From Hypoxylon rubiginosum (taxonomy: Eukaryota; Ascomycota; Sordariomycetes; Xylariales; Hypoxylaceae): a stretch of 64,000 nucleotides of DNA. Positions 22,403 through 33,599 of this stretch are shown piece after piece; the first letter of the stretch is position 1; every line of letters starts with the position of its first letter. The notes under the pieces are model-generated. The model searched no databases, was not told the origin of the DNA, and saw only the letters and a list, made by a program, of their open reading frames with translations. Both the position numbers and the translations under genes were made by a program. The stretch covers positions 124,001 through 188,000 of the forward strand of contig CADCXA010000060.1 of the NCBI GenBank assembly GCA_902806565.1, written 5' to 3'.

Positions 22403-22669
22403 CTAGCAATCAGTCTCGATCGATTGCCCCATTACCGTCTTTGAGATGATCGATGAAATGTTGCCTCTGCTGGGCTTGCCTTGGAAGCTTTCCGATGCGC
22501 TTCCTAATGGTCCTAACTCTTCAAAGGCCTTATCACCTAGGTACTTCTCGATCAACTCCTGAAGTTTTTCGAGCTTCTCATACGCCTCGTTCGGACTCAT
22601 GGAGCTATCCATCCTAACGACACAGAAGTATGCGATATCTCTAAACTGACAGACGAGAGGATAGAGCAT
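22403..22669 (-). CDS. Small hypothetical protein
   Basis: An 88-codon frame opens at 22669; an alternative start is the ATG at 22612, giving about 69 residues. It has one amphipathic helix rich in Glu, Lys and Leu (EAYEKLEKLQELIEKYLGDK), likely a short coiled coil. The phrase KYLGDKAFEEL resembles YLGKYMSLEEL in the neighbouring broken gene at 22902-24261, so it could be a duplicated piece of that gene. No domain is recognised. Codon use is ordinary. Confidence 0.4.
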   Translation of the reverse strand: MLYPLVCQFRDIAYFCVVRMDSSMSPNEAYEKLEKLQELIEKYLGDKAFEELGPLGSASESFQGKPSRGNISSIISKTVMGQSIETDC

Positions 22670-22901
22670 GGTGCGAGATACTATATAGTAGTTACGAGTG
22701 GTAGAGTATGAATTTAACGATTGGCTGCCGGTTATTTAATAGCAACGCCTTCCTTTAATAACTAACCCACGAAGTTGATGGTTAGCTTGCAATCCAGCCA
22801 CACGATCGCCCGTTCTCGTACAAGCAAACACGGCCCTCACCGTGAGTCGTGACGAAGGCTGAGAAAAATCAGCGCGGAATCATTACAAAAGATTTCTCGT
22901 C

Positions 22902-24261
22902 CTACTCGTCATCCTCCTCCTTATCATCATGGGAAAGATGTGGAAACATACCCGATGACATGCTAAGAATATCGTCAAGTCGATCAAGCAGCTCTTATTT
23001 CTCCCCGATTCGCTTTTCACCCTCTTCCTCTGCGGCAGCAAATGACGCCTTAAGCTCTTTGACTTTCCGCTTCTCTTCTTTAATATTGTCCATGAACTTT
23101 CGTAGCTCCTCCAAGGACATGTACTTACCTAGGTAGCCTTAATCGTCTCGATTACCCCCCGAAGGATGTCCGTACCCTTCAAGTAATCCAGAGACGCTCG
23201 GAGGTTCTCTCCGAACCAAGGAGTCATCACCCATCCGTCTTGTTTAGCTTCCTCGAATAAGTCGGGATTGGCGCTGCCCGAACTGATGATGGTTCCGGGT
23301 TTTGCCACGTTGAGCCCGTCGATTGTTATCAATGACTGTGCTAGTACAGTCACCAACGCCTCCGAGAGCGCAATCTGCCGCTGTTCCCAGACCATTACGA
23401 TAGGAACGCCGTGTACCAGGGGCTTCAGTCCCATGCGTCGAATGCACGACTGGAGAAGTCTCGACATATGCGACGACGATGTCAACATTTTGTAGTCGGA
23501 GCTATGGCGAAACGACTGTGTAGGCATTCGTCCACCACACGCAGTGTACACAGGGCTTGAGGTTTGAAAGGCGTTCTCGTCGAAGCGTCGGTCGATGCGC
23601 CTGCCGAGCATCTTCATCAGAGCATCAATGTCGCTAGTGTCTTCCTTGCCGCCCATGCATTTTGGTGCTTCCAGTCCTTTTCCGGGTTTCCATCTGTCCG
23701 CATCAGCTTCCATCTCGTTGTCGATGAGGAGAGCCTTCACCACAGCCTCTCTCTACGATGATATGATATGGGCTTATTCCAACGCGTCCTCCAGTTTTGA
23801 ACCCAAACCTGGCAGCCGGCCTTGTACTCTTTGAGGTAGCCTATCGCCACCTCGATCTCCTTCCAGCTGAGGAATGCGCCTTGTCGACCTTTAATCGAGA
23901 TCCCTACCAAGTAGGTACCGGGGCTATCCTGATTGTATACGTGGTTCCAATTAGATGAATACTCATAGTAGAGGTCGTGAGAGATCTGACCTAGTACCAG
24001 AGACCGCAACGTCTTCTTGTGTATGGTATGGAATAGGATGCGAGGTTGCTTATGGTTTTCATACCGCTCATCTTCGAAGTCCCTGATAGTATTATAGTAA
24101 CTAATATCCTGGTTACGTAGGTTCTTTGCCATTTCTACTACAAAAGGAAACAGGCTGTTGAACGTCGCACCATCATCAATGCCTTGCGCGAGTCGTTACG
24201 CAAGCTCCCCAAGGGTCGACATCTCGGCGCACACAGCGGGACGTACCAACTCGGAATTCAT
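22902..24261 (-). pseudogene. Unknown protein with C-terminal coiled coil, broken
   Basis: The natural start is probably the ATG at 24261. The frame runs through GELA, TAA at 24196-24198 (likely CAA once), then RLAQGIDDGATFNSLFPF into a 131-codon frame from 24132. A phase-0 intron candidate (GTTTGG...CGTAG, about 23747-23803) would join it to the next 200 codons, up to 23129. There a frame change leads into YLGKYMSLEELRKFMDNIK, a Lys/Glu-rich coiled coil. That is interrupted by TAA at 22995-22997, then ELLDRLDDILSMS, and ends at 22902. So there are at least two nonsense codons and one frameshift. No domain is recognised. The original product would have been roughly 430 residues. Confidence 0.6.
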
Positions 24262-25836
24262 GATGATCTAATTTAATAGAGTAAAGAAGGGTACTAGAGT
24301 TTATGGTGCGAGTTTGGAATTTGAAATATTGGGTGTTTGGAATAGAATTTGTGAAGGAAGAGGAATGAATGGGTTGTGGGTTTGCAGGCACCTGGTTGTG
24401 CAACAGCTGCTTACATACCTACATGCATAACTACCCTACTCGCTTCATTTGATACCTACGTACTTCCTTCCTTGATAGATACCTACCTTAGGAAGGCAGT
24501 TGTAGGTTGGCATTGGTTAGGTGGTAATCATTTGCCCTGATATAATCCTATTTCACCATTGCTCTTGTTATCTGAGTCGACGCATTTGAGACACGCTGTA
24601 GGCTGAGTCGCCAGGACACTAGCCAGGAGATACTGGGTAAATATAAGTATCGATATAAACGGTCAAGGATATATGTACACTAACTTGTCACCAGTCGGGT
24701 TATATCCTCTCTGCTGAGCCTTTTCATTGTGTATATCTTGATATCTAGTTTGCAGACCTTATCCACGGTTTAAGAACTGGAGATACCTAAGATGGAGGTA
24801 CATATCACACAACGAAGCACCTAGGGTATTACTAGTGAATGATGACTCCGCCAATGATATGAAAAGCTTAATTGAAATCCTTTAATACTTTAGCTTCTAC
24901 CAGATTACGAGTAGGCTGCCGGGCTAGAGGGGAGACCTATATCAAACCTCTTATATGGCTAGTTGTTATAATTGCTTGACATAGCAGAGCCATATACCAA
25001 AGGTATAGCTGCGACTAAGGCCAAGCTGCCATGCTATAGAGACGTAGCAATGACTTTAACTTAGCCCAGGCTTCTTATAAGTCTTAAATTAGATTGTGCA
25101 GGTACAAGAAACTACTCAGGTAGTGTAGTAGGTGGGATATGTGGGTGTGACTCCGCGTTTATAGTATCGTATAAGTTACCTTGACCTTTTGGACGATGTC
25201 AAAGATTGGTGGATGATAAGATGGGGGTAGGCTTGGGCATTAGTACGATAGCTTAATTTTGAATACACGAAGGTCCTTTTTAGGAGTGTTTGTCATCCCG
25301 GACATTTGAATTTACGGGGATTTAGTTACCACATAAACGCTTGCCGTACAAGAAAGGTACTTCCGCCCATACTGTGCCTTATGCTGCTATTCAAACCGCA
25401 AGTTATTGTTATATGCCTCTGGGTTTGGTTTCTACGATGTGGGATTGGACGCTGTATGCCAGCGAGGCAGGCGGCCAGCGAGGTGGGTAGCCAGCGAGGT
25501 ATGCGTTCATATTTGAACCTAGTACCCAGGTAGTTTCCACGGCAAGAGAGAATTAAATAACAAGTACCTTCTAATAAATAGGAAGGCTGCTGCTATGGTT
25601 ACCTAGGTATAATCTGTTGCACGGTGCAGTTAGTAAGGCGGGTTCCTAGGCAATATGAACTTTTAAAAAGGTCGCGTCCCAGTTCCAGCCAAATAATCCA
25701 ACCCTACAACCATCCTCTACCCTTCCATCCGCGTCACAAATCAAATCAGCATTAAGCAAAGCTCGTGACCAGATTATACCTCAAACATATTCTCGCTGTA
25801 CTTGCATTTCAAGGTATTGGTACACATACGCACAGT
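24262..25836. other. 1.6-kb intergenic region
   Basis: This lies between two divergently oriented genes. It is rich in TACCTA/TAGGTA words (about 24420-24530) and has a three-unit minisatellite at 25458-25505. Short open frames are not supported by composition or motif. It presumably holds the promoter of the gene at 25837. Confidence 0.5.
25458..25505 (+). repeat. Three-copy 16-bp minisatellite
   Basis: GCCAGCGAGG starts at 25458, 25474 and 25490, an exact 16-bp period. The second half of each unit is variable. Confidence 0.8.
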
Positions 25837-27348
25837 ATGGCGTCCTCGGGAAAGAAGCGCGAGGCTCCTGCTATTATACAAAAGGAGGGAGATGAGGAGC
25901 AGGTCAGTCACCTAGTTCCCCAAATAAATCCTCGTGAAATTGACTCGCATGTAAAGATGACCGTTGTGGAAGCCGAAAACGAAGCCGACAACGAAACCGA
26001 AGACGATTTTGAAGGCTTTGACGACATGAACTACCACCTCGACAATTACGACCACCCGCCCAATTCCAACCAAGATGGAGGTGACGAAGAAGTCCCTACC
26101 GATTCAGAGTGGACCGACACGTCTCCTGCCGACAGTGACAGCAACGGCGACAGCGACAGCGAGCAGGCAGAGCCTAAAGGAAGCGGAAGACCGAGCAAGG
26201 AAGACAATCGCCGAGTCATGATGGAGGGCTTCGAACGGCTGTCTCCCAGGTTACAGACATTGGCGATGGAGCGGATGGGCAGGATAACAAGAACGTTTAA
26301 CAAGATCAAGGCCGACGTCAAAAAGCACCAAGATCAGATTGGGTCGATGGAAGATCTCCTCAAGTTCATTCGGCGCGAGATACCTGGGCTTGACTACTCG
26401 ACCTGGACCGACGAGAAAGAGAAGCAGCTTCAAGAAAATCTTGAAAATGATCAGTACATCGCATACCTTCAAACCTGTACTCTGCCAACTTCCAACCAAC
26501 GTTTCCTGGATATGTGGAAACAGGTCAGCCTATGCCGCCAATTTCCCATCGACATCATATCGCCCCTCAATTACCTAGAATACGGTGCAACGGCGCGCGT
26601 CCGGCTCGAATCCGACAAGGGCAAGGACCAAGACGAGGGTTACGAGCAGCAAGAAAAGTGGCCAGATCCGATCTGGACCCCGAGGTTCTGTGAGCGGCTG
26701 AGCCGACTCGCCCTGGGCGGCCCATGGGCGGACGACCTAGAGTTGCTGGCCGTGTTCCTACGGTACACAGTAGCCTGTCGCATCAACGATCGCCGCCCGA
26801 TACCCTTCTTAACGTTCTATGGCCACGGCTCCGACTCCGAGTTCATGAATGAGATGCACGCTAAGCTTACCACGCAGCGCGACGCCACCAAGCCGACACC
26901 TCAGATCCATCATGAGGTACGTCGCGCGTTTCGAAACAATGAGTTGAAGCTACCGTGGTACTCCAAGATGCTCCGGAACCTGGAAAAGCTGGTCTACAGC
27001 GAAGCCACGGCCCCTTTCTTCGGCGACGGTACCAGGGCGTCATATCGTGTCAAGACCGAGGACCTGCACGCTGTCGCGCAGGCGGTGGGCAACTGCAAAG
27101 ACCTCGGCGTACCGATGTTCTCCTCTGTCAAGGATATGGCTGCCTATGTCTTTGCCGCTGCGGCGGACCTGAAATTTCCGAGCACATACGATGACGTGAG
27201 AAGGGTGCAGATAGAACATTACCGAAATACCCAGCGCTCGTTACGAGTTCGAGAATTGATGGTGCAGCCACTCAACCCCGAACCCGAAAGTCGACGACAA
27301 CCAAGACCGAGATATACTCCCCCCCCCCTGCCCTCTACCGGGCTCTGA
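25837..27348 (+). CDS. Acidic/charged protein of unknown function
   Basis: The ATG at 25837 has A at -3 and G at +4 and opens a 503-residue frame; nothing upstream in frame begins with ATG. Residues about 50-125 are very acidic (Asp/Glu/Ser/Gly runs). A GRPSKED stretch follows, then a helical, charged middle with no known motif (ERLSPRLQTLAMERMGRITR, then FPIDIISPLNYLEYG). The C-terminal region contains KTEDLHAVAQAVGNCKDLGV and ends in a Pro/Arg tail. The reading frame is intact and codon use is good, so it is likely real. It ends just after a run of ten C (27319-27328). A one-base slip there would open another ~80 codons to 27568, so the true C-terminus is uncertain. Confidence 0.75.
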   Translation: MASSGKKREAPAIIQKEGDEEQVSHLVPQINPREIDSHVKMTVVEAENEADNETEDDFEGFDDMNYHLDNYDHPPNSNQDGGDEEVPTDSEWTDTSPADSDSNGDSDSEQAEPKGSGRPSKEDNRRVMMEGFERLSPRLQTLAMERMGRITRTFNKIKADVKKHQDQIGSMEDLLKFIRREIPGLDYSTWTDEKEKQLQENLENDQYIAYLQTCTLPTSNQRFLDMWKQVSLCRQFPIDIISPLNYLEYGATARVRLESDKGKDQDEGYEQQEKWPDPIWTPRFCERLSRLALGGPWADDLELLAVFLRYTVACRINDRRPIPFLTFYGHGSDSEFMNEMHAKLTTQRDATKPTPQIHHEVRRAFRNNELKLPWYSKMLRNLEKLVYSEATAPFFGDGTRASYRVKTEDLHAVAQAVGNCKDLGVPMFSSVKDMAAYVFAAAADLKFPSTYDDVRRVQIEHYRNTQRSLRVRELMVQPLNPEPESRRQPRPRYTPPPLPSTGL

Positions 27349-27568
27349 AGACTTGGTACGGTGCGAAGGCGGTGATACGAGCCCCCACAAGATGCAGGGC
27401 TTGGAGAGAGTTGCGACCCCCGGCCACTATCAAAACGCCGGTCAGCCTCTCTTGCTATGGAGCACATTGGCGGATGGTCTTCAGAGAGGCGAAGTCTTTC
27501 CAGTTTCGGCCAGTGCCGACTGTGTTATTGCTACCTGGGTAGTGAATGGACAAGCCGAATTCATATGA
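27319..27568 (+). other. C10 run and alternative 3' reading frame
   Basis: Ten consecutive C (27319-27328) lie 20 bases before the stop at 27346. In the next frame the sequence is open from the C run to TGA at 27566, with coding-like phrases (GSEDLVRCEGGDTSPHKMQG, QPLLLWSTLADGLQRGEVFP). A homopolymer error in the assembly or a real indel would fuse it to the preceding gene. Confidence 0.45.
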
Positions 27569-28079
27569 TCTATTATGTCCCCTACCCTATACCCTATGTG
27601 AAATAGTGAATTCCAAGTTGGAGATGATCTAATAGCCAGGGATTATGTCGGTCGATAGTGTAAAGTGGTCGGCGTATTCCTGGGTGGTGTTGACTGAATG
27701 ATCATGGCCATGTCTTGCAAGTAGCTTGAAATTCCCAGAGTTGCTCACCAGTCCCATAGCAACTTAACCTCTAAATCCACCAACGTTGATAAATACATTT
27801 CCCAGGGAAGCCCAATCGTAGAACTTAAAAACAGCTTAAATAACATAACCCGAAATATGGTTTACAACTTTCGTAGAAGACGAGACCTCTCACATCACAC
27901 TGGTCGCACAGAGGACACACCCCTAGGTGATTAGATGTTGCCACAGGACTCACGTTCCCCGGATTAAGGGCACCCCAGGCTGAATACGAGGCTGCAAAGC
28001 CACAGTACCTCTACACTGGACCTATGCCCCAATTCACTCGCCTTCTGTGTGATGGCTAGGCGGGCGGCAACCAGGGAGC
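27569..28079. other. Intergenic region
   Basis: This is the 3' flank of the preceding gene. It has balanced composition and no gene, RNA or repeat that I can recognise. Confidence 0.5.
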
Positions 28080-30110
28080 AAGCAGGTCGTGAACTACGTC
28101 GTCACTACTGTCTGCGGCGCTCAATTGGCAAGTCGCCACGGCCAATGTAGCGTTGTCGCCGCCCAACAACGATGCCAATCCATTAGGGCACCCAGAGGAT
28201 GTAGCGATCGACACATGGCCGGATCGTCAATCAGCAGCACGCCGAGACACGGCCACCAAAGCGCCATCCGCCATCACCGTCCGCGCTCAATTGGTAGAAT
28301 AGTGCGCTCGTAGATGGCCAGCTGACCGAGGACCGCACACTACCCCGAACCTCTCAATGAGTAGTGAACGGGAGCACACCGAGGTTGCGAACTCCACGGT
28401 CGTCTGCGGAACGAGTGCAATAGGGCACGTAGGGGCTGAGTCTCTGGGCTGTCTTACAGTAGAACTCTGCTCAATCGACGGCAGTGCGCTTGTAGCTGAT
28501 CGAAGACCGCACTGTCGCCACTCCGAGTAGCCGCAGTGAGCCCCAGAGGTTGTAGCGAACTCCACGATCTCATCATGGTCGTCACTTGCGCAACGGGTGC
28601 AGAGCGTATGACTTACGGTAGGGCTCTCAATGTCTGCTCGGTCAACAGTTGATGAGTGGCCCAGAGTGTCGCCAGCTACATGACCGTCTCGTCAATTGGT
28701 GCACCGGGACACGACCAGCACGTCCAAACAACCCAAGATCGGCAGATCGTGAGCCACATCGCCACCATTGGTCGTCGTGTAAGTGTCAAGTCACAGCGGC
28801 GATCATCATCGGGGTATTCACAGGATGTAGCGAACGCCACGGCTGTATCACGGTTATCGCTTGGGAGACCGGGAGAGTGATGGTGCTCGGGCATGGTCAA
28901 CAGACGGCACCAACACACGACCAGTGGATGGTCCGCCACGTTGCCGCAATCGTCCGTGGTCAACTATGTGCGCGTAGGTGAGCTGATCGAGCACCGCACA
29001 GTCTCTCCTACTTGCCAGACTCGCTGATGGATACGGCCGAACTATACGGTCGCATTACTGCCATCGTTTGCGGAACGTACGATAGGGGCCGGGTCTCTGA
29101 CGGCTCAGAGTGTAGCCAGCAATGTGGTTCAGTGTGTCCGTCAGTTGACATGACCAGCACGTCCAAACGGACAACCCAAGACCAAAGCCATGTCGTCACC
29201 GCTGTTCTAACAACGTGCAGGTATTAAGTCACAGCCACTCGCCGCCCCGATCGCCAGAGCTGCATGGTCATCGCTTACAAAACTAGGTTAGGTCAGTCAA
29301 TCACCACGACAAGACATGGCAACCAGATCGTCCGCGATCCATTGACTGCATGGTACGATCATAAATAATGAGCTAATCGCGCACCGTCACCGCTGCCAGA
29401 CCGGGACGTGGCCGAACTCAAGCAGAGAACTCGGAGGCTGCGGTGAGCGTCACGGTTGCATCATGGCCATCGCTTGTGAGACTGGGAGGGTGTGCTGGAC
29501 GTTAATTGGTACATGGAGGCATGGCAAACAGGACGGCGGCACTAACACACGATCGATTGTCCTCCATGTCGTCACCGCTACAGTCGCTGACCGAATGGGC
29601 ATGCTAGACCACCACGTCGTCGTCAGGACTGTCACCATCGCGCGATGCGGCCTAGCTCAATCAGGGCACCCCCGAGATGCAGCGAACGCTGGAGTCCGTC
29701 ACGAGATCGCACGAGGAGACTAGCAGATCGCGCACCACATCGTTCCTGCCCGCGCTCAATCAAGCTGCCATAGCACCACTTGACTATGCGGTCCATTGCG
29801 AGTATCACGGTTGCACCACGATGGCCGCCATCGCTCTCGCGGATCATGACGATGGCTGCGCACCGAACGGGGTTGACCAGAACACGTCGTCGCCACCATG
29901 GTCACCGCCCAATTGAGCTGTCACCACGACTCGGCAATGCGGTCCAGCTCAGCCGGAGCACCCCGCTGACGCTGTGGCGAGCACCATGGTCGCGTCACGA
30001 TGGTCACCGTCGCTCTGTGTGGATCGGGCGGGATCTCGGCGATGCGCGCACCGGAGACTGTGCGACGAGCGCAGTGGATCGCAGACAACGCCGCCACGCT
30101 AGAACACAAT
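28080..30110. repeat. Degenerate GC-rich complex satellite
   Basis: About 2 kb is built from diverged copies of the same phrases. AGCTGATCGAGCACCGCAC-like blocks occur near 28320, 28494, 28979, 29371, 29720 and 30031. CACGGTTGCATCATGGTCATCGC-like blocks occur near 28395, 28565, 28838, 29450 and 29805. GACCAGCACGTCCAAAC occurs near 28712 and 29151. Spacings fall near 170 bp or its multiples. Many short overlapping open frames on both strands are a by-product of GC richness. No gene is supported. Confidence 0.6.
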
Positions 30111-30465
30111 CAACTTCTCTTTATTTCATTAGTACTGCCACAATTTCAGCGGCCAATCGGATACTTAGAATCGCCCCGCACTTTTCGACTTTTTCCTTTG
30201 CGGTTCTATCGCTCGAGGTCTGGAAAGAATGCAAATGGGATAGAAAGGTCACGCAAAACGAGCTCTATCAAGCTATACTAATTATTACTCTTTTAAGAGG
30301 TGGTAGGGTGGAAGAGATCAATTGAATCTACGAAGAATTCATTGGATGTGCGCTGAGGTGTGGCTAGCCAATCAGAGCCATTGAAGCTCAGACCCATCTG
30401 TGGCGTAAAGGAAGCTCGCGATAGTGAACCCCTTTCCCCGGCCGAAGGACGGGTCACGCAGCTAG
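30111..30465. other. Spacer
   Basis: This is non-coding DNA between the satellite and an LTR-like segment. No motif is recognised. Confidence 0.4.
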
Positions 30466-30775
30466 TGTGGTTACATAGAAAGTTTGAATAAATTTGTTTG
30501 CAGTAATTATTATAAAGAGCGAATAAAAAACTAGTTATTTCCGGAGATATCTTGCTTTGCTTTATTTATAATAATTATATACGAAGCTGTCAGACACAAG
30601 TGTGTACTTAATTCAGTTAGGAGTTAGGATTCTTGTATATTAACTTGTTTTGTATGTTCTCCTTTCGTTGTGGTGTCGCTATTGAGATTGGTGCCAAATA
30701 GGGATGGTCCAGTTACACACAGACCATCTCACTAAGCCTATTTGAGACGCACGACATTTCCTCTCCTATTCAACA
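30466..30775 (-). mobile_element. Possible copia-type LTR remnant
   Basis: Read on the minus strand the segment starts TGTTGAATAGGAGAGG, typical of fungal copia LTRs, and ends with CA at 30466. It is directly preceded (to the right) by CTTGAGGGGTG, like a polypurine tract. Length would be 310 bp. No matching target duplication was found and no copia coding sequence follows on the right, so this is tentative. Confidence 0.35.
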
Positions 30776-30781
30776 CACCCC

Positions 30782-31000
30782 TCAAGACTTGCCTTTCTGG
30801 ATAGGTAACCACGCCAAATCCTCCCCTACTTCCGCGGCTCGCTTCACAAACTCGGACTCGGGATTGACAAAGAGGTCGGTCGCCAGGTCTTCTGCGCCCT
30901 CGCTACGTCCGGACACGATATCAGTCCGCTTTAAGTACGGGCTGGTCAGCTTGGCGTTCCAGGCCATCATCTCCACGCGCTGCCGGAACGGCAGCATCAA
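30782..31000 (-). pseudogene. Unrecognised gene fragment
   Basis: A 72-codon frame with good codon use starts at 31000 (FRQRVEMMAWNAKLTSPYLK) and continues EDLATDLFVNPESEFVKRA to a stop at 30782. To the right (31080-31200) a second coding-like stretch on the same strand reads LETTKTYIAILNNLDTVSAA. The two may be exons of one gene or a broken gene. No family is recognised. Confidence 0.3.
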
Positions 31001-31709
31001 CTAAGTAAATGCCAAACCACTAGCTCCCCGACACCAAATGACGCGTACCGGTGGATAGCTTTAAGCTAGTTAGGGATCAGAGAAAACGCCAACAAGGCCA
31101 GAGGCTAAAGCGTTGGCGGCAGCTTCTGCCGCACTTACAGTGTCTAGATTATTCAGAATGGCGATATAAGTCTTGGTGGTTTCAAGGGGCAGTAAAATAG
31201 ATCAGTGAAAGTCGAATTCACGAGAGTTGAAGAGGGTTCCGTCAGCCGGACCCTACCAAGTTTAAATATCCTTCCCCCAGGTCGTCCAATAGTCCATTCG
31301 CCCCCTTTTCCATCCATCCCACTGACCTTCACAGGCTAAGGCTTGCACGATCTGCTTAATATAGAGGAGATACATTATCACAATAGCCGTCGTTGTTTTG
31401 GCGATCCGCTTGCTGTAGAGGACGGAAGAGTCGCGAAGCCCCATTCAATCCTCCGCCGAAATATGTCCCGGCTGAGAGCAAGAATAAGCATAAATAACCC
31501 CAGATTCAAGTAAACGTGGGCTGCGAAATGTAAAGAGCGTGAAATGAGACGCCGAGAAGTGACAGGTTGGTATCCGTCCGAGTCAGAACAAAAGAAACGA
31601 CGTGATTTTTCAATGAGTTAGCCACGATAACTTCATTCAGACCAGGATGTTGCTGGTGTCGTCGGCTTCGACAGGAGGAGCCATCGTGATCTAAATGAAC
31701 TCTACGCTG
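31001..31709. other. Spacer
   Basis: Apart from the coding-like stretch at 31080-31200 on the minus strand, nothing is recognised. This is the 3' flank of the DUF7924-like gene. Confidence 0.4.
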
Positions 31710-33452
31710 CTAGGTAGTGCGAAGAGATCTCTTTTGCCTTTTGCTGGAAGAAGACTCCGATCGAAGCAGCGGTGATGGAGGGGATCCGGAAGAAGTTGCT
31801 CGGGGTGGTAGGAGCGGAGTTCTCGACGAAGGTACTGGTCGCGGTGGTGTGGAAGGTCGTGGAGCTTCGCCCGTGGCTGATGAAGGCGAATTCAGCGGAG
31901 AGTCAATCGTGGCTGCAGGTGAGAACGGACGACTTTCAGGTAGGGCCGTGACTTTGTCGGCGAGAGCGAAGTCCGGTACGGGCAATTCTTTTCTTCTCCC
32001 CCCCCTTTCCTCAGGGACCTGAGGGATATCCTCGAAGTATTTCCTCACGGCATCCAGTCTGGGCCCCTGCGCCCATTCATCTATCCGGGTGAGAATTGAT
32101 CGGACTTTGACGTAGTCACGGTACTCGAATACCGGATTCAACATCTCGAAAGGCTGCATGATGTATTTGCCTTCGTGAAACCACATAACGTTGAATGTAA
32201 CGTCCTGTCCGTTGATGGAGACGCAAAAGATGACATCTCGAGTTCCGAACACCAATTCATTCGTCTGTAGAGCCATCACGCTGTCATTGAGGCACTGGCT
32301 GGTTATCTTATCCATATTGTCCTTGTTCGACTTGACTTCCATAATGAGATAAGGGAGCCATACCTCCTCCGTGTTAATGTAAAACCTCTTAGCCCACTTT
32401 GGGTTAACCCCTAAGTGGTTGGCAGTGGTGTTGCGGTATCCCACGATAATGTCGGGCTTCGGCTTGGTAAATTCGACCAGGTGAACGCCACCCCCGTACT
32501 TTGGAGTGAAGCCGACCTTGTCCTTGAGATATTGACAGCCTACGGACAGTACGACCCAAGGCATAACGAACCAATTAAGTAATTCATAGACATGTATGAG
32601 GATGGCCTTGAAAGTATCATCTCCTATTGGCGCCTTGCTGTTGCCGTAGACTGTAAGCAGGCTATAGTTGATCTGCCAGGCCGGGGTGTTCTTCTTCACT
32701 TCCTCGTCACTTAATGGTTTCGTGACTTCTTGAATTATAGTGGCGACGTGGTCTGGTTTTTTGACGATATTTGGAGCATTGGGGAAGTGAGCATTATTGA
32801 TATTATTCCCCACTTGATATTCAATACCAACTCGTTCCAACGCGGATTTAAACCCCGCCGAGTCAATGATTGACCTTACGCTTCCGGTTTTATTGCCACT
32901 GGGGCCAGTCAACGACACCGACGCCTGACTAAAATTGGTATCGTCCATTTCGGAGTCCGATGAATTCGATGGCGTGCTAACGGACGCGCAGTATTGTTGT
33001 TGATCGTCTAGCTCTTCGTTCTGATTCTGGATCCAACGTTGAAGTTGTGAATCAACTGAAGGATGCTTGACCGCGAGTTTCTCGGTCTGGAGATGTCGGG
33101 ATTCCGAGTCGTTAGAATCTTGTGAACGTTCGACGCGAAAGGAGGGAAGGGAATTTTCGACAGGTGCGTTGGATAGGTGTGCTAGCGAAGTCTCGGGCCG
33201 TTTCTTCCTTAAGCAAGCTTGGCTGGAACGAGACATCCTCGAGCTACATGTATCAAGACGGGATATCCTTGAACCGGCTGTCCGAGAGCGAGGTTTATTC
33301 GGACTGGGTATCTCGGGAGGAGTGGTTTTTGGAGTAGTTGCATCAGGGTAGATATTTGTTGAAGGAGCTGACCAAGGGCTTGTGTTAAGGGGGCGTAGGG
33401 CCGCAGGAACAGCAGCTGGCCTCGGACGAGGCTGGCCCGTAAGTGGGAACAT
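31710..33452 (-). CDS. DUF7924-like PD-(D/E)XK-fold protein
   Basis: A 580-codon frame starts from the ATG at 33452. Residues 1-200 are Ser/Pro-rich and disordered. Residues about 200-470 form a folded domain with D334 (KPDIIVGY), E372 and K374 (YLIMEVKSN), and Q386 C387 (SQCLNDSV). That is the D...ExK...Q pattern seen in fungal DUF7924 and other PD-(D/E)XK-like families. Residues 470-580 are Pro/Ser-rich and end with a basic KRQKRSLRTT, possibly a nuclear signal. The family has no established function; assignment rests on this motif pattern, not on a search. The frame continues upstream to a better start at 33599 but meets one TAG, so the true N-terminus is probably truncated here. Confidence 0.75.
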   Translation of the reverse strand: MFPLTGQPRPRPAAVPAALRPLNTSPWSAPSTNIYPDATTPKTTPPEIPSPNKPRSRTAGSRISRLDTCSSRMSRSSQACLRKKRPETSLAHLSNAPVENSLPSFRVERSQDSNDSESRHLQTEKLAVKHPSVDSQLQRWIQNQNEELDDQQQYCASVSTPSNSSDSEMDDTNFSQASVSLTGPSGNKTGSVRSIIDSAGFKSALERVGIEYQVGNNINNAHFPNAPNIVKKPDHVATIIQEVTKPLSDEEVKKNTPAWQINYSLLTVYGNSKAPIGDDTFKAILIHVYELLNWFVMPWVVLSVGCQYLKDKVGFTPKYGGGVHLVEFTKPKPDIIVGYRNTTANHLGVNPKWAKRFYINTEEVWLPYLIMEVKSNKDNMDKITSQCLNDSVMALQTNELVFGTRDVIFCVSINGQDVTFNVMWFHEGKYIMQPFEMLNPVFEYRDYVKVRSILTRIDEWAQGPRLDAVRKYFEDIPQVPEERGGRRKELPVPDFALADKVTALPESRPFSPAATIDSPLNSPSSATGEAPRPSTPPRPVPSSRTPLLPPRATSSGSPPSPLLRSESSSSKRQKRSLRTT

Positions 33453-33599
33453 GGAATGACGTGTGATTAGTTGTCGATTTGAATCGCGCTCCCGTAGATG
33501 GTTCGGGACCTTGGATTGACTATGAAATATACGTGACGAACGACGAATACGCGGTTTTTGTTGTTGCTGCTGCTGCTATTGCTGCTGGTAGGAGTCCAT
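33453..33599 (-). pseudogene. Original 5' end of the DUF7924-like gene, with one nonsense codon
   Basis: An ATG at 33599 is exactly 49 codons upstream and in frame. It opens MDSYQQQ, then TAG (33576-33578), then a Gln run and KPRIRRSSRIFHSQSK, joining directly to the 580-codon frame. The TAG sits inside a CAG/CAA run, so one C-to-T change explains it. Translation would now have to start at 33452 or be lost. Confidence 0.7.

Noticed and set aside
28089..30325. Many 60-180 codon frames on both strands
   Set aside because: They overlap in several frames over a degenerate GC-rich tandem repeat; composition explains them and no domain is seen.
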